Assembly (NCBI RefSeq): GCF_003597395.2
Contig: NC_133774.1
Location: 49,751,518 to 49,815,517, forward strand
Source of the DNA: Chelonoidis abingdonii
Lineage: Eukaryota > Chordata > Testudines > Testudinidae
Direction of reading: 5' to 3'
DNA length: 64,000 nucleotides
The notes beneath the pieces were generated by a model. That model worked only from the letters and a program-made list of their open reading frames with translations. It was not told where the DNA came from and searched no databases. The position numbers were made by a program, and so were the translations under genes. This document shows positions 35,601 to 46,017 of the stretch, piece after piece; the first letter of the stretch is position 1, and every line of letters starts with the position of its first letter.

Positions 35601-38600
35601 TTCCCCAGAGGCTCTGTTTTGCCTCGTTGTAGATTCACTCCCCAGACAATCCCCCAAAATCACAGATAGCTCTCTAAAGTACCTAAAACGGTCTGAAAAA
35701 GCTTGTCCTAGGTAGTAAAAGCAGTTGTGGCTAGGTAAAGAGTGCATATAGCAAGTTGGACATTTTAGCGTTTAATGTTCATTTTATTATTTCAAAGTTT
35801 TCTTTCCTCATAACACAGCAGATTGCTTTAGTCTGCTTTTTGTATTTGGTAGTATACTAAAGTATCTATTGTTATAAACTAACAGATTCCGTAACATAAA
35901 AGGGAAACATGCATTTTAACAATGGGTTCAAAATTCCAATTTTCTAAAATAAAACCACTTTTATTCAAAATTCAACTTCCCGATAACTCAGATTCCATCA
36001 GTGTTGTTAGTTAATCTTATAAATTTTTCAATTTTATTGTAATATAATTTACCTTTATTTGCAAGACTCTGAATCTATGATCTCCAATGTTTGCAAAAGC
36101 TTCATTCTATATTAGTTTTCTGGCTCAGATAACTAGCATTCCTGGGCCAACTGTGGAATAGTATAGTTACAGATAATGCAAAAATATTCTCTCTTGCAGG
36201 TTGCAGATCTGGATGATGAATTTGCTGAGCTGGTTCTAGGAAATTTTAGTGAAAATTTTGACTTTCTGCCAGCTGATAAGGTACAGTTTTACCATCCAAT
36301 TATTATGATTGTATATTTTTACCAGCTGTCATTCAGATTATATTTTTTTTCTGTTGTGCATATGGATTAAGTGTGATGTAGCAAGCATGCATTCTGTGGT
36401 GACGGTGCTAAAATAAATAAATACATGTTTAAATTTCAGACTTAAGGTACCGTAGCCATCTGTAGATCATGTGAAGAAGTGTTTCTTTTTGTTTTGGTAC
36501 CAAAGCATTAAGCCAATTTAGATGGTGATTAAAGTGCTGTGAATTTAACAAGCAGTGTTCTACTCAAACTGTATAATGAAAGGAATCATCTGATATTGCT
36601 ATTGAATCTGATTCTCAAACATGTTGGACACAATTAATAAAAATAAGTTAATTTTATTATGGGTGATTTTTGTTTAAAGTTACCTGGCTGTTGGAGAAAG
36701 AGGCTAAGGAAGGGAAAATACAACATCCTATGCAGCAGCCAGTTTCTGCTTTGAGCGGGTCTGGATTTACACCAATGTAACTGAGAGCAGAACCTGGTTG
36801 GTGTGAATTGAGGGGATGTTCAAACATCCCAGGATGGATGTCTGACACAGGGAAAATAGTGACAGCCTTATTACCATTTATTATTACCACCACCACCACC
36901 GTAGCGCCTATGGGGCCCTTGTCATAGCCAAGGACCACGTTGTGCTAGCTGCTTTACAAACACACAACAAAAAGATGGTCCTTGCCTTGTGTGACTTCAC
37001 CATTTAAGACTACAAAATGGAAATGTAGTAAAGACCTAGCAACCTATAAATAAAATAAATCTGATTAAAATGTAAACAATTTCTTAATTTAAAACAGGAT
37101 TTTTAAAAATCATGAGTTTTGTCCACCCAGAAGAAACCACCTGATTTGTAATCTACAGTTACTACAAATTATAGGTGTGGTTCTGTGAGGAAAAACTCCC
37201 ATTGAAATCAGTGAAAAGGCCATGTGTGGAGGGTTTCTGGAATCGTGCCTTAATTTTCCTCACTGCTTCCTTGTATTCAATTTTTTTTTTTAAAGGCTAA
37301 GTCATAAATACATGAATTGAAAATACTCTTCTCTCCTTCTGCAGTTACAATCTGCTGTACGTAGAGTAACGCTGGCACAGAAAGCAGTACCTGTATTCTG
37401 TGGAAGCGCATTGAAGAATAAAGGAGTACAGCCTTTACTGGATGCCGTTACTATGTACTTACCTGCACCTAATGAGTGTTCCTATGACTTTCTGTAAGTG
37501 TAAAGAGAAGATAAAATAATTTATCTGTTTGGAGAAATGAATTGATAAAATTACATTATTCTACATTTTCTCCTTGTAGAATTGTTTGTGATTTCCAAAA
37601 TCGGGGTATATTTTTTTTTAATATTTACTGAGGGTTTTTTATCCAGTAGGAATGCTATTGTACACAGGGAATAACACTAACATGTGCAGTCATAAAAATA
37701 TACTTGAGTACTGAAACTACTTGGTCAGTACCATCCAAAGCATCTGTCTGTTTATTTTTGACTGCAAAACTTATTGTTTAATCATAATCTATAGTTGTAA
37801 ACCACTGTTCATCTGTGGATCTGGGTGTTTTACAAAACTGTGTAAATATTCTCCATTTTGTAGGTGTGGAAACTGAGACACCAAGAGGTTAGGTGACTTG
37901 CCAAGAATATGCAGTGTGTTAGCAATGAAGCTAAAAATAAAATCTTCCCTATATAGTTCTCTAATTGCTGTTGTTCATCGTTTGAAAAATAAAAAGGGGG
38001 AAAAGAGAAGTAGGTACACCCATCCCTTAACTGAATTGTCTGAGTGAACTGCTACTATTTCAAAGCTAGATGCATTTAAAAGCCATACATATGAATTATT
38101 TCATGGTTTTCCAGGTTTGATGCTTTTGAACTGGTGCATTCTGGTTGTTAATAGGAGCAATCATTGACTAGGCACTGTTATGAAGTAATCTGAGGTACTC
38201 CAAGAAGACGACCTTCCTGCAGAGTACAAATGGCACAAAGGGCCTTGCATGAGCCACCTTCTGTTCTTAATTTCACCTCAAAAAAATATCTAATGTTCAC
38301 CATACTCCTGAAAAGCCCGACAGGGGACAGCTCTAATATCCACTGATTTACATCATATTTCAGCACATCTATTTGTAGTATTAGTGGGACTACCTAGAAT
38401 AATCACAATTGTGTAAATTTATATGCTGTAAAAAAAAAATCATCTGCCTCTGAATTAATAGTTACAAATACCAAACACACGGTATCTTAAATGAGTGAAA
38501 ATGTAGCTAAAACTGGAACTAGGATGTCTTTTTTTTTGTTGTTGTTGTTGTTTTTGGTTTTGTTTTTTGTTAATGAGTTGTATAAGGTTGCTCTTCTGAT

Positions 38601-41600
38601 TCGTTGCTTATGTTTTGCAGGCCGTGGTACAAAGATGACTTGTGTGCCCTGGCATTTAAAGTTCTTCATGATAAACAACGCGGACCATTAGTTTTTATAC
38701 GCATTTACTCAGGCACAATGAAACCTCAGTCGGCTGTATATAACATCAACAAAAATTGCACGTGAGTAGGAGTGAAATGTTCATTCAAGGATTGGCATTT
38801 GTATTTGAGTAGTAGATAACATGAATAATTCATTTCAGAGAGAGAATGAGTCGCCTTCTGCTGCCTTTTGCTGACCAGCAAATAGAAATACCTTCACTAA
38901 TGGCTGGCAATATTGCCCTTACTGTTGGGCTAAAACAGGTAAAAGACGACATTTGATTCTCAAAAGAGTTTATTTGAAAAGCTAATTACCACCTAAATAT
39001 GAGATACAAGATCATGTTTTAGTTTAAAATATTTTTCGCTTTTAATGTTATAAAATACTTAAATTCACTTTATTTCAGTTATTAATTTTTTATACATGTA
39101 GTTGATCTATTTCCTCTGGTTTCTGTATGTTGTATCTTTTAAAAATACAGTCACTTTGGCATAGAAAAACTATTAAAAACTCAGCTGGTACTGAACAAAC
39201 AGCTATGCAATTAGAGCTTCTGATGTCCTTCTGAACCTAGTTTCAATTTAATTATGCAAAGAGAACCTATAGTAATTACTTAGTTTTTATCAAAAGAGCA
39301 TTAAAAAAACAATTATTTGCAGACAACCTGATGTCATGTGATGTTTGACTTACTTTAGAGTGCTACTGGAGACACCATTGTTTCATCAAAGGCCTCTGCT
39401 GTGGCTGCAGCCCGTCGAGCTGGAAGAGAGGTTGGGAGAAAGCCTGGCTGTAACAGTGAAGTAGAGAGCCTTTTATTAGCTGGCGTAGAGATCCCTGAGC
39501 CGGTCTTCTTTTGTACAATAGAACTATCTTCAGTGTCCAAACAGCCAGGTACAACACTGCTACTAAAGCAGTTTTAGAGCGATACTGTACCATACCCTTG
39601 ATCTGTGCATGCACATACAGTTGATGTAATTGAATTGCATGCGTGGATCAGTAACACAGTAGGGCCCTTAATGATTTTGCATAAGTGCTAAATTTAATAA
39701 TTTGAGTGTGCTTTGCTACTATTCTTTTCACAATTCTTTTGGTCAGCTCTAAAGATTAGATGATGGGTTTTACCTCATTTTGAAAGGTGGGATAGCTGTA
39801 TGTTTGTCTTCCTACATCCATTCCCACTTACATGGTTAGCTTTGTGAGATCCAGCCTCTTGCTGAGAGAGCAGGATATTGTAGTGTGTGCAATATGTTTG
39901 AAGGAAAGTACATTTCCAAATCTAGGTACTCTCTCCAGTCAGCACTATCCACCATGTCTATGGCCTTTATCTCCACTGATCAGGAGTCTGGAAGTCACTT
40001 ACCATAATTCACCCAGAGAACACTGCCTCTTTCATAGACATCTTTCAGAGAACTTGGTGGGCAGCTTTGGGTCTTTGATTCTGGAAACCCTCTCTTCTCT
40101 CTCATTAGACGGACAAAGCCTAGATTTGTTGACTAGCAGGACTGGTAGCATGTCCATGTGGTCTCCTGGATTCTAGTGGAATTGGAGGGAAGGGGTGCAA
40201 AATGATTGAGTGGATTGTCTGAGTTTTGATCTTTTGATTATAATCTTTGGAAAAAACCTACAAAGTTCATAAACAAGTCCAGACTATTAGTTTATTACTT
40301 TATTTTGGAGTTGTGGTCTTCTAGTAGTTAGAGGGTGGGAGTCAGGAGATCTAGTTTGTATTTTTAACTCCACAACTGACTCACATTGAAATCAGAGGCA
40401 AATCATTTAATTTTTGTGCTTCAGTGTCCCCATCTGTAAAATGGGGATATTTATCCATCTTGATAAAGTGCTTTCAGATTCTCTGAGGAGCTATAGAAGT
40501 GCCAAATATTACTTTGACAACAGGCATTTTTTTAAAACTTGTACACCAGTTACTTTACACCTTGTTTAATTCAAGAACCCATTACTTTGAGATGAGGCAA
40601 ACTATAGTTCTAACTTTTCTTGTAAAGGCTGCCTTGACAAGGTTATACTTTGTTCCTGGGGTAAAGAAACCAACTTCTTCAGTTAACAAAGCACTTTGTC
40701 TGGTGTCAGATGCCTCAGATAACTGGAGAGTATCCAAGGTGAGATTTATCTCTGACGAGCTGATTTCTAGTGTCTGAATATTATCTCCAAAATCTTTTCT
40801 TGTATGACCCTACAATACCACTGAAGATAGAATCTGATCCTACGGGTGAATGCTTCAGATAGCTACTCATAGCTAGTTACAAGTTACTAATATCTTTTTT
40901 TATATATAGCAATATTTGTTATTTATACACAGACTTGGATAATGCATTGAACTGCCTTCAGCGTGAAGATCCAAGTTTGAAAGTGAGGATAGATCCTGAC
41001 ACTGGACAAGTAAGATTGTTGATACATTGCTGACTTAAACTTAGTTCCCTAATTCCTATAGTTATAAGCAGTTATTTTAGAGTTCTGAGATCCTTTGGTG
41101 AAAAGCACTGTAAATGGCTTTGCATAAGTGCTAAATTTAATAATTTGAGTGTGCTTTAAATGGTGTTCACATGATAAATGCAATAAGTATTGTGTGTCTG
41201 ATCAGATTAAAATGAAATCCTGTAAACATGACCCATGGAGGGAGAGAGATTGTAAGCTCACCTTCCTTGTTTGTGCTCTGTCAATAGCATATTTCTGATC
41301 AATCCTCTTTTTTCTAAACTCTAAAAGCAAGTTCAAACGGTCTTTAAATTTTGAAGCTAATATAGGATGGCCTTTTTTTGTAGTGGTATCAGCAACGATT
41401 ACCATCTCCAGTTAAGTGTTTTTATGCCAGATCACCCAAAACAATACTTCCTAAAGTTTTCTTGGTCCTACTTGTAATATCTGGGGGTTTTATGGAATTT
41501 TTAAAACTTTCTTAAAATGTGAACAGTACAGTATGTATAAGCCAGTTCCTAGTGTAAATAGTGCATCCCAAAAGCTCCCATCTGTGTCTGCATATAAGCA

Positions 41601-44600
41601 TGAGTGTGAATGTTTACTTTTTCTCTCACTTTATTTTTTATTTGATTCACTTCAACTAGACTATTCTCTGTGGCATGGGAGAACTGCACATTGAGATTAT
41701 CCATGATCGAATCAAACGGGAATATGGCATTGAGACCTATCTAGGACCTCTTCAGATAGCATATAGAGAAACCATCCTAGACTCGGTCCAAGCCACAGGT
41801 AAAATGAAAGAGAATATTAGTTTTCTGTCCTTGCGACTTGTTTGTTTACTCTTTTTTAAATGGTGTTCTAATAACGTGACTAGTTAATATTAACTTTTAG
41901 ATGAAGTGTGGAGCATATAAACTGTTTCTCAGATATGTGCTTCATTTTACCATAGATACATTGGACAGAACGATAGGAGATAAACGGCATTTGGTGACCA
42001 CCCAGCTGGGAGTAAGACCATGGGCAGGAGAGAGATCATCAGTAACACCAGTCATTGAATATGCTGACAATTTCATGGAACCACTTCAGAAAGACATTCA
42101 AGAAGCTATAGAAAATGGAATTAATAGTTCATATCTTCAAGGTAAAGAAACCATTATGACCGTGAAATTTTTGTAGGTATTTGAATAAAATTTCACATTA
42201 GAAATTACATGGTCCGAGTGCTATTAGTAAGGCTAAGATTTTGTCATGAATATTTTTAGTAGATCATGGACAGGTCAAGGACAATAAGCAAAAATTCACG
42301 GAAGCCTGTGATCTGTCCATCGACTAAAACTATCCTTGACAAAATGGGAAGGGAAGAGGGTCCAGTGCCCACAGCTGCTGGGACTCCAGCTTCTTCCCAC
42401 CCCCGTCTAGTGGTGGCTGGGATCTCTGGGCCCCCATGTCGCCCACAGTGGCTGGGAGCTGCAGAGGGGCTACCAGCTGACAACTCCAGCTGTGGGGCAG
42501 CGGGGCTAACGTGGAAAATGTTACGGGGGTCTCTGGAAGTCACAGATTGGGAGACTTCTGTGACACAATTGTAGCCTTAGCTATTAGAATGAAGGGCTCC
42601 TTTATAGCCATGCATCATGGTAGCACTATTAAAATGAGGGGGGCAAAAGCAAATTTTCAGAATTCCTTCAACTTCTACAGAATGTGCTGAATGCCCCTTG
42701 ACTCAGACTGGGGGGGAAATTTGGCATATTCTTAAAACTCCACTTTGTCTTCCTCTTGGGTACCTCGATATTGAACCCCACTTTGATTTGACTCCATATC
42801 CAACATGATGCCCCAGAGTGTATTATTCTTGCGATATTCCATAAACAATGGTGGTATAATGGAACTGGCCTGTGGGGGGGATTCAGTCATGAAAATGACA
42901 CATTTTTGCCATATTATCTGACTTATTTTGCAGGGGGTCAAATATATTCTCTGAAGTGTAAAATAAGAAGTTTTGCCTAACTGCACAATGTAGGCTTTAA
43001 AAAAAATAGGCATTAAATTGATGCTCTATAACAGAGGTCCTCAATGCGGTGCCCGCGGGAGCCATGGCGCCCTCAGGGGCATCTAAATGCACCCGCATCC
43101 TGGTCGGCTGTCGAGCATCCGCCAAAATGCCGCTGAAATTCGGCGCCGACGCCTCTCGATGATGTCACTTGTTGGCAGCAAGCGGTGTCATCGAGAGGCG
43201 TCACCGCTGAAATTTGGCAGCATTTTGGCGGATGCTCGACTGCTGCCATGGTCCTTGGGGACCACTGCTCTATAACTTCATTCTTTATTGCTGGACTGGT
43301 TGGTGTTTCTCACCATCTCTCTGACATGCACTGAGGGATAATAAACCACAAGGCTACATTATGATTTGCCTATCTGCCCCTTTTGGCAAAGTTGGACAGT
43401 GATAAAATGATTGTTGGAGCAAGAAATAAGACAAATAGCCTGTTACTGAGTAGCTCAGCGGGGATGTCAGACCCTTCAGGTTAATCCCAAAATACTTTTT
43501 CCATAACTTAATAATATGAAAAACTACATGAAATGTTGTAATGCTAATGTATTGTTCTTTGTCTAGGACCACTCCTGGGATTCCCAGTCCAGGATATAGC
43601 AGTGACTGTGTATTCCATGACCATGCACTCTGAAACTTCCCTTACTATGATCTCTGCTTGTGTTTCTCGTTGTATGCAAAAGGTATAATGCAACTAGAAG
43701 ACTATTCTACAGTGCAGTTTCATGGAAAATATGGTGAATTAGACAAAAATGCAGCCTTTAGGAAGTTGTCAGAGATGTGTGCACCTCACTACTTGTTCAG
43801 AAACATATATAACACTCAAAACATAAGGAATGTCTTGAACCTTCCTTTTTCCCTTGTTTGATGTCCTTCAGAATTTTGATTGTCACCTCTAGCCAGGTAG
43901 CTTCCAGCAAAATGTTTAAACTCCTCAACGTGTACGTGATAGGTCTTTAGTCTTTTAGGTTAGAAAATCAACATCATTTTATTTACATCTGGAGCGCTGT
44001 TTATCTCAGGAATATCTGGATTTTATCTATGTGTTCTCTTGCAAGTTTTTGTGATATGCATTATATTTTCCACAGATTTAAGATATACACTCAAGTTACT
44101 TCTTATGTAGTGTCACATTATCTGTCTTTATTTTCGATCAGGTTTCTTGGAGTGTGTTCCCTGTAGCTTCTACTTTCTCTGTACATTACTAATTCACACT
44201 TCCTATTAGAATCTTTCTTATTAATCCTAAAAAAAACAGTTGACTTTGTATTGATATTGTGCACTTCTTTGCTGTCTTTAGTGGCATGTACCACTTCCCA
44301 GCTTTATATGTAGCTATATATACAGTTACTGTCAGCTGAAAAATGAGAGAGTTTTTATTATGGGCTTTGTAATGGATTCTTGGTCAAATTGGCTCTAGTG
44401 CTTAAAACTTTGTGAGCTATTGAAGTGCGTAACGTTTGCCTATGGTTACAGCACTAGTATTATTTTGCAAACTGGTTTAGATACCTAGAGCATGATAGGT
44501 ACTGCATAAAATCGATTGGAATGAAATAAGCTCTTTAACACCCTTCGGGAGCTCCCAGATTATAGCAGACTGCACTGTGGGAATAGTAACTCAGCTTTTT

Positions 44601-46017
44601 GGCATCCATTCTTACCATTTTTTGTGGTGTTATCCCTGGGTTGAATTAGTTAAGAATTAGAGGCTCAATGTAATATGGCTTGTTGCATGGAGCAGAGTCA
44701 GGCATTTCTTGGGTTTACTGAGTTCCTCTATATCTCTTCCTGTCAAAATGTTTTTGCCCCTTTTTAACCTTGGTCTCATGTGTCAATCTTACCTTATTCC
44801 AAAGTGAGGTACTGTACCATTAATTCACAACATCTTGCCTTTTTTTAAGCTTTAAAGCCTTCAATTTCACTTGCAACATAGTCACTTGTACTAGCCGTTG
44901 TTTCATGTCACCATGTTTTGTTCTCTCTGAATCAAGGGATTCTTGACGTTTGTATACTTTTCCTTAATACTTGGTGCTGGCATAATATACTTTTCTACTG
45001 CTGCTGGGGCATGAGACATGGTTGGAGGCCTCTTAGTAAGAAATTGGTTGCCATCTCTGGTTCATGTATAGGGGAAAGGGAGGTGTGCATGTATACACAC
45101 ATTTATTGGTATGACAGAGGTTCACTTTTTCTCTGATCTAATACCCTCCGTAAGAACATACAATATGGGATGAAGCGTGTATGAAACAGAAGTTAGTTTC
45201 ATTATATAGTCCACACCATAGAAGAATTGCATTTTAAAAGGGAGCAAGGGTAACTGATTTCTTTTCAATTTTAGGCTTTGAAGAAAGCCAGTAAACAACT
45301 GCTGGAACCATTAATGAATCTGGAAATTACAGTGAGCGAAGATCTTCTTAGCGCAGTGCTTGGTGACCTTGCGCAGAGGAGAGGCAGCATTCAGGAAATC
45401 CAGAGTCGTCAAGATAACAAAGTAGTGGTTGCAGCTGTTCCCCTAGCAGAAATGATGGTGTGTGGTCCTGTTAATGGTGAAAGCAAAGCAAAAAAGTGTG
45501 CATGCCCTTTTCGGATTGTTTTTGATATATGCAGTTGTTTTCACATGATGAAGTCAGGAATGGATATTTCTAATTTTGCTGAAGGTCTGGATTAAGATCT
45601 CTGGGGGATACAGTGTTGTTCATACAGCTATGAAAGAATGTCTCTAATCATTCATGTTGTACTGAACCAACACTTGTTTCTGTAATATTGGGAATATGGG
45701 TGAAAAATAGTGTATTTATTAAACAGGTAATGTTTACCGTATACTTTGTATTATGCTTGTGATCGTCTTTTCCCCAGCTGAATCTGAAGTAAATGAAACT
45801 AGGACAGAAAGCTTTCTTTATCTCCACCTAACCCTAAATTAATTGATTTTATAGTAATGACATTTAAATATGGTTTGTTTTTGTCTAGGGTTACTCAACA
45901 GTTCTGCGCTCTTTAACATCAGGCTCAGCTACTTTTACTTTGGAACTGGCCAGTTACCAAGCCATGAACATTCAGGAGCAAAACGCACTGCTTCAGAAGA
46001 GGAGTGGGTTGGTGTGA
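23588..46017 (+). CDS. GFM2: GFM2, mitochondrial elongation factor G2 (complete, 20 coding exons)
   Basis: Encodes EF-G2mt (RRF2mt), the mitochondrial GTPase that, with the recycling factor MRRF, splits post-termination mitoribosomes. Twenty exons with GT-AG borders and consistent phases sum to 2337 bases: 778 residues plus stop, against 779 in human. Residues 1-20 are basic and lack acids ([14 protein letters not shown]), fitting a mitochondrial presequence. All five G motifs are present: AHIDAGKT (74-81), the G2 region ERERGIT (exon 6), DTPGH (138-142), NKMD (192-195) and GSAL (329-332). Later exons give domains II-V, including [11 protein letters not shown] in exon 17 and [18 protein letters not shown] in exon 20. 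The start was chosen because this ATG opens the exon's frame and matches the human ML start. The gene shares its promoter with NSA2 and ends tail-to-tail with HEXB. It appears intact. Confidence 0.97.
24289..24376 (+). CDS. GFM2: GFM2 exon 3
   Basis: 88 bases, acceptor tttgaag, donor gtaata. Encodes [16 protein letters not shown] and onward. An alternative acceptor 14 bases downstream (tgcag at 24302) would break the frame, so the upstream one is chosen. Confidence 0.82.
24880..25345 (+). mobile_element. CR1 LINE fragment (RT region)
   Basis: Degenerate CR1 ORF2: tactattcaatattttcat, then aaatttgcagatgacaccg (the F-A-D-D-T catalytic block, here shifted) and gaaatttaacaaagacaag. Many stops. 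Confidence 0.75.
25386..25431 (+). CDS. GFM2: GFM2 exon 4
   Basis: 46-base micro-exon after caatag, encoding [14 protein letters not shown] with split codons at both ends; donor gtaagt. Confidence 0.9.
26126..26223 (+). CDS. GFM2: GFM2 exon 5 (P-loop)
   Basis: 98 bases, residues 66-98, [20 protein letters not shown]; carries the GTP-binding P-loop. Acceptor tgcag, donor gttaga. Confidence 0.96.
26224..28538. other. GFM2 intron 5
   Basis: Apart from a CR1 tail at 28005-28388, I recognise nothing in this 2.3-kb intron. Confidence 0.55.
28005..28388 (+). mobile_element. CR1 LINE, 3' end
   Basis: Classic CR1 3' region: gcagcaagggaggtttaggt, tggaataaattgcctaagga, then gaggtcccttccagtcctat, ending gattccctgaat. 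Confidence 0.9.
28539..28664 (+). CDS. GFM2: GFM2 exon 6 (switch I, switch II start)
   Basis: 126 bases, residues 99-140, with [19 protein letters not shown] and NLIDTP. Acceptor gattag, donor gtacag. Confidence 0.96.
28733..29072 (+). repeat. Reptile retroposon copy (GGTCAGACC family)
   Basis: Second copy of the family at 9641: tacataagaatggtcatacc, gggtcagaccaaaggtcc and ggaattccacaggttgactg. Confidence 0.78.
29120..30607 (+). mobile_element. CR1 LINE, 1.5-kb copy with RT remnant
   Basis: Longest CR1 copy in the window. It carries [20 protein letters not shown] and [17 protein letters not shown], the N-terminal RT block of CR1, then a decayed [13 protein letters not shown] box near 29790, and the CR1 3' terminus caaggtcctttgaagcc, ending ttctatgattctg. 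Frameshifts and stops make it inactive. Confidence 0.9.
30751..30839 (+). CDS. GFM2: GFM2 exon 7
   Basis: 89 bases, completing DTPGH and encoding [20 protein letters not shown] and FDASAGVE. Acceptor atttag, donor gtaaaa. Confidence 0.96.
30840..32036. other. GFM2 intron 7
   Basis: No repeat, RNA or exon recognised. A 109-codon open frame at 31628-31957 has no recognisable features and is probably chance. Confidence 0.5.
32037..32125 (+). CDS. GFM2: GFM2 exon 8 (G4 motif)
   Basis: 89 bases, [20 protein letters not shown], then LNKMDKNGA; contains the guanine-specificity NKMD. Acceptor ctttag, donor gtataa. Confidence 0.96.
32168..32702. mobile_element. hAT family 'TAAGGCT', copy 2
   Basis: 535-bp element starting taaggctgttt and ending ttgtagcctta, in GFM2 intron 8, with flanks tttctaat and attataat (6 of 8). 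Just inside the left end a long hairpin forms from atttttagtgaaagtc and gactttcactaaaaat. The GC-rich middle (gctgcggggtcccc) has chance ORFs on both strands. Confidence 0.8.
32928..32988 (+). CDS. GFM2: GFM2 exon 9
   Basis: 61 bases, [20 protein letters not shown] after a split Ser codon. Acceptor tatag, donor gtaaac. Confidence 0.95.
33227..33412 (+). CDS. GFM2: GFM2 exon 10
   Basis: 186 bases, exactly 62 codons, from [16 protein letters not shown] to [11 protein letters not shown]'-subdomain region. Acceptor ttacag, donor gtaaag. Confidence 0.96.
33868..34173 (-). pseudogene. hAT transposase C-terminal fragment, left arm (inverted copy)
   Basis: Minus-strand open frame with [20 protein letters not shown], then [20 protein letters not shown], the same dimerisation domain as the right arm, here uninterrupted for 101 codons but lacking everything upstream. 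Confidence 0.82.
34255..34755 (+). pseudogene. hAT transposase C-terminal fragment, right arm
   Basis: Decayed ZBED-like hAT transposase. [20 protein letters not shown] and [20 protein letters not shown] lead into the dimerisation region [20 protein letters not shown] and [13 protein letters not shown] interrupts the frame after TTVP, and another break lies near 34455. Not functional. Confidence 0.82.
36200..36280 (+). CDS. GFM2: GFM2 exon 11
   Basis: 81 bases, 27 codons, [18 protein letters not shown], then NFDFLPADK. It follows the 2.8-kb intron that holds the fold-back hAT. Acceptor ttgcag, donor gtacag. Confidence 0.95.
36880..37015 (+). repeat. Old amniote interspersed repeat
   Basis: CCA/ACC triplet run, then gtagcgcctatggggccc, gttgtgctagctgctttac and aaaaagatggtccttgcc, a widespread tetrapod repeat that I recognise by sequence but cannot assign to a class with certainty. 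Confidence 0.55.
37345..37493 (+). CDS. GFM2: GFM2 exon 12 (G5 motif)
   Basis: 149 bases, [20 protein letters not shown], then [20 protein letters not shown]. Acceptor ctgcag, donor gtaagt. Confidence 0.96.
37850..37935 (-). repeat. MIR-like SINE fragment
   Basis: Antisense MIR core: ggtgtggaaactgagacacc, then gttaggtgacttgccaag. Confidence 0.7.
38621..38761 (+). CDS. GFM2: GFM2 exon 13 (domain II)
   Basis: 141 bases, [20 protein letters not shown], then [15 protein letters not shown]. Acceptor ttgcag, donor gtgagt. Confidence 0.96.
38839..38938 (+). CDS. GFM2: GFM2 exon 14
   Basis: 100 bases, [20 protein letters not shown], then [13 protein letters not shown]. The intron before it is only 77 bases. 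Acceptor ttcag, donor gtaaaa. Confidence 0.95.
39359..39548 (+). CDS. GFM2: GFM2 exon 15
   Basis: 190 bases, [20 protein letters not shown], then [20 protein letters not shown]. Acceptor tttag, donor gtacaa. Confidence 0.95.
39676..39714 (+). repeat. 39-bp exact direct repeat, copy 1
   Basis: Sequence from tttgcataagtg to gagtgtgcttt, identical over 39 bases to 41119-41157 in the next intron. Confidence 0.9.
40330..40500 (+). repeat. MIR-like SINE
   Basis: Sense MIR: cagtgtccccatctgtaaaa, then tggggatatttatcc and aaagtgctttcagattc. Confidence 0.8.
40933..41009 (+). CDS. GFM2: GFM2 exon 16
   Basis: 77 bases, [20 protein letters not shown], then DPDTGQ. Acceptor cacag, donor gtaaga. Flanked by introns that share an identical 39-base sequence. 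Confidence 0.95.
41119..41157 (+). repeat. 39-bp exact direct repeat, copy 2
   Basis: Identical to 39676-39714. The two copies bracket GFM2 exon 16, 1443 bases apart. Confidence 0.9.
41660..41798 (+). CDS. GFM2: GFM2 exon 17
   Basis: 139 bases, [20 protein letters not shown], then [20 protein letters not shown]. Acceptor actag, donor gtaaaa. Confidence 0.96.
41956..42141 (+). CDS. GFM2: GFM2 exon 18 (domain IV)
   Basis: 186 bases, [20 protein letters not shown], ending [13 protein letters not shown]. The middle ([20 protein letters not shown]) looks less conserved than the neighbouring exons. Acceptor catag, donor gtaaag. Confidence 0.94.
42228..42579. mobile_element. hAT family 'TAAGGCT', copy 3
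   Basis: 352-bp element starting taaggctaagattttgtcat and ending acaattgtagcctta, flanked by the perfect octamer gctattag (42220-42227 and 42580-42587). It has the same subterminal hairpin as copy 2. Confidence 0.9.
43032..43267. mobile_element. Hairpin-rich non-autonomous hAT
   Basis: 236-bp element from cagaggtcctcaat to ggggaccactg, flanked by the perfect octamer ctctataa (43024-43031 and 43268-43275). The interior is a long near-perfect palindrome (gagcatccgccaaaatgc against gcattttggcggatgctc) and is CpG-rich. Confidence 0.9.
43567..43682 (+). CDS. GFM2: GFM2 exon 19
   Basis: 116 bases, [20 protein letters not shown], then [11 protein letters not shown]. Acceptor tctag, donor gtataa. 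Confidence 0.95.
43683..45274. other. GFM2 intron 19
   Basis: AT-rich, no repeat family or gene recognised. Confidence 0.5.
45275..45457 (+). CDS. GFM2: GFM2 exon 20 (domain V)
   Basis: 183 bases, 61 codons, [20 protein letters not shown], ending VPLAEMM. Acceptor tttag, donor gtgtgt. Confidence 0.96.
45889..46017 (+). CDS. GFM2: GFM2 exon 21 (last coding)
   Basis: 129 bases, [20 protein letters not shown], ending KRSGLV, then TGA at 46015-46017. Acceptor tctag. Confidence 0.96.
   Translation, partial: GYSTVLRSLTSGSATFTLELASYQAMNIQEQNALLQKRSGLV

Larger units (their letters stand above)
33413..36199. other. GFM2 intron 10
   Basis: Holds the fold-back hAT at 33478-35110; the remaining 1.1 kb shows only a weak MIR-like or palindromic remnant near 35125-35300. 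Confidence 0.6.
36281..38620. other. GFM2 introns 11-12
   Basis: Introns 36281-37344 and 37494-38620, with one old interspersed repeat (36880), a palindromic-repeat remnant (37165) and a MIR piece (37850). Confidence 0.55.
39549..40932. other. GFM2 intron 15
   Basis: Contains a MIR (about 40330) and one copy of the shared 39-mer (39676); otherwise unrecognised. Confidence 0.55.
42142..43566. other. GFM2 intron 18
   Basis: Holds two hAT elements (42228-42579 and 43032-43267); nothing else recognised. Confidence 0.6.
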
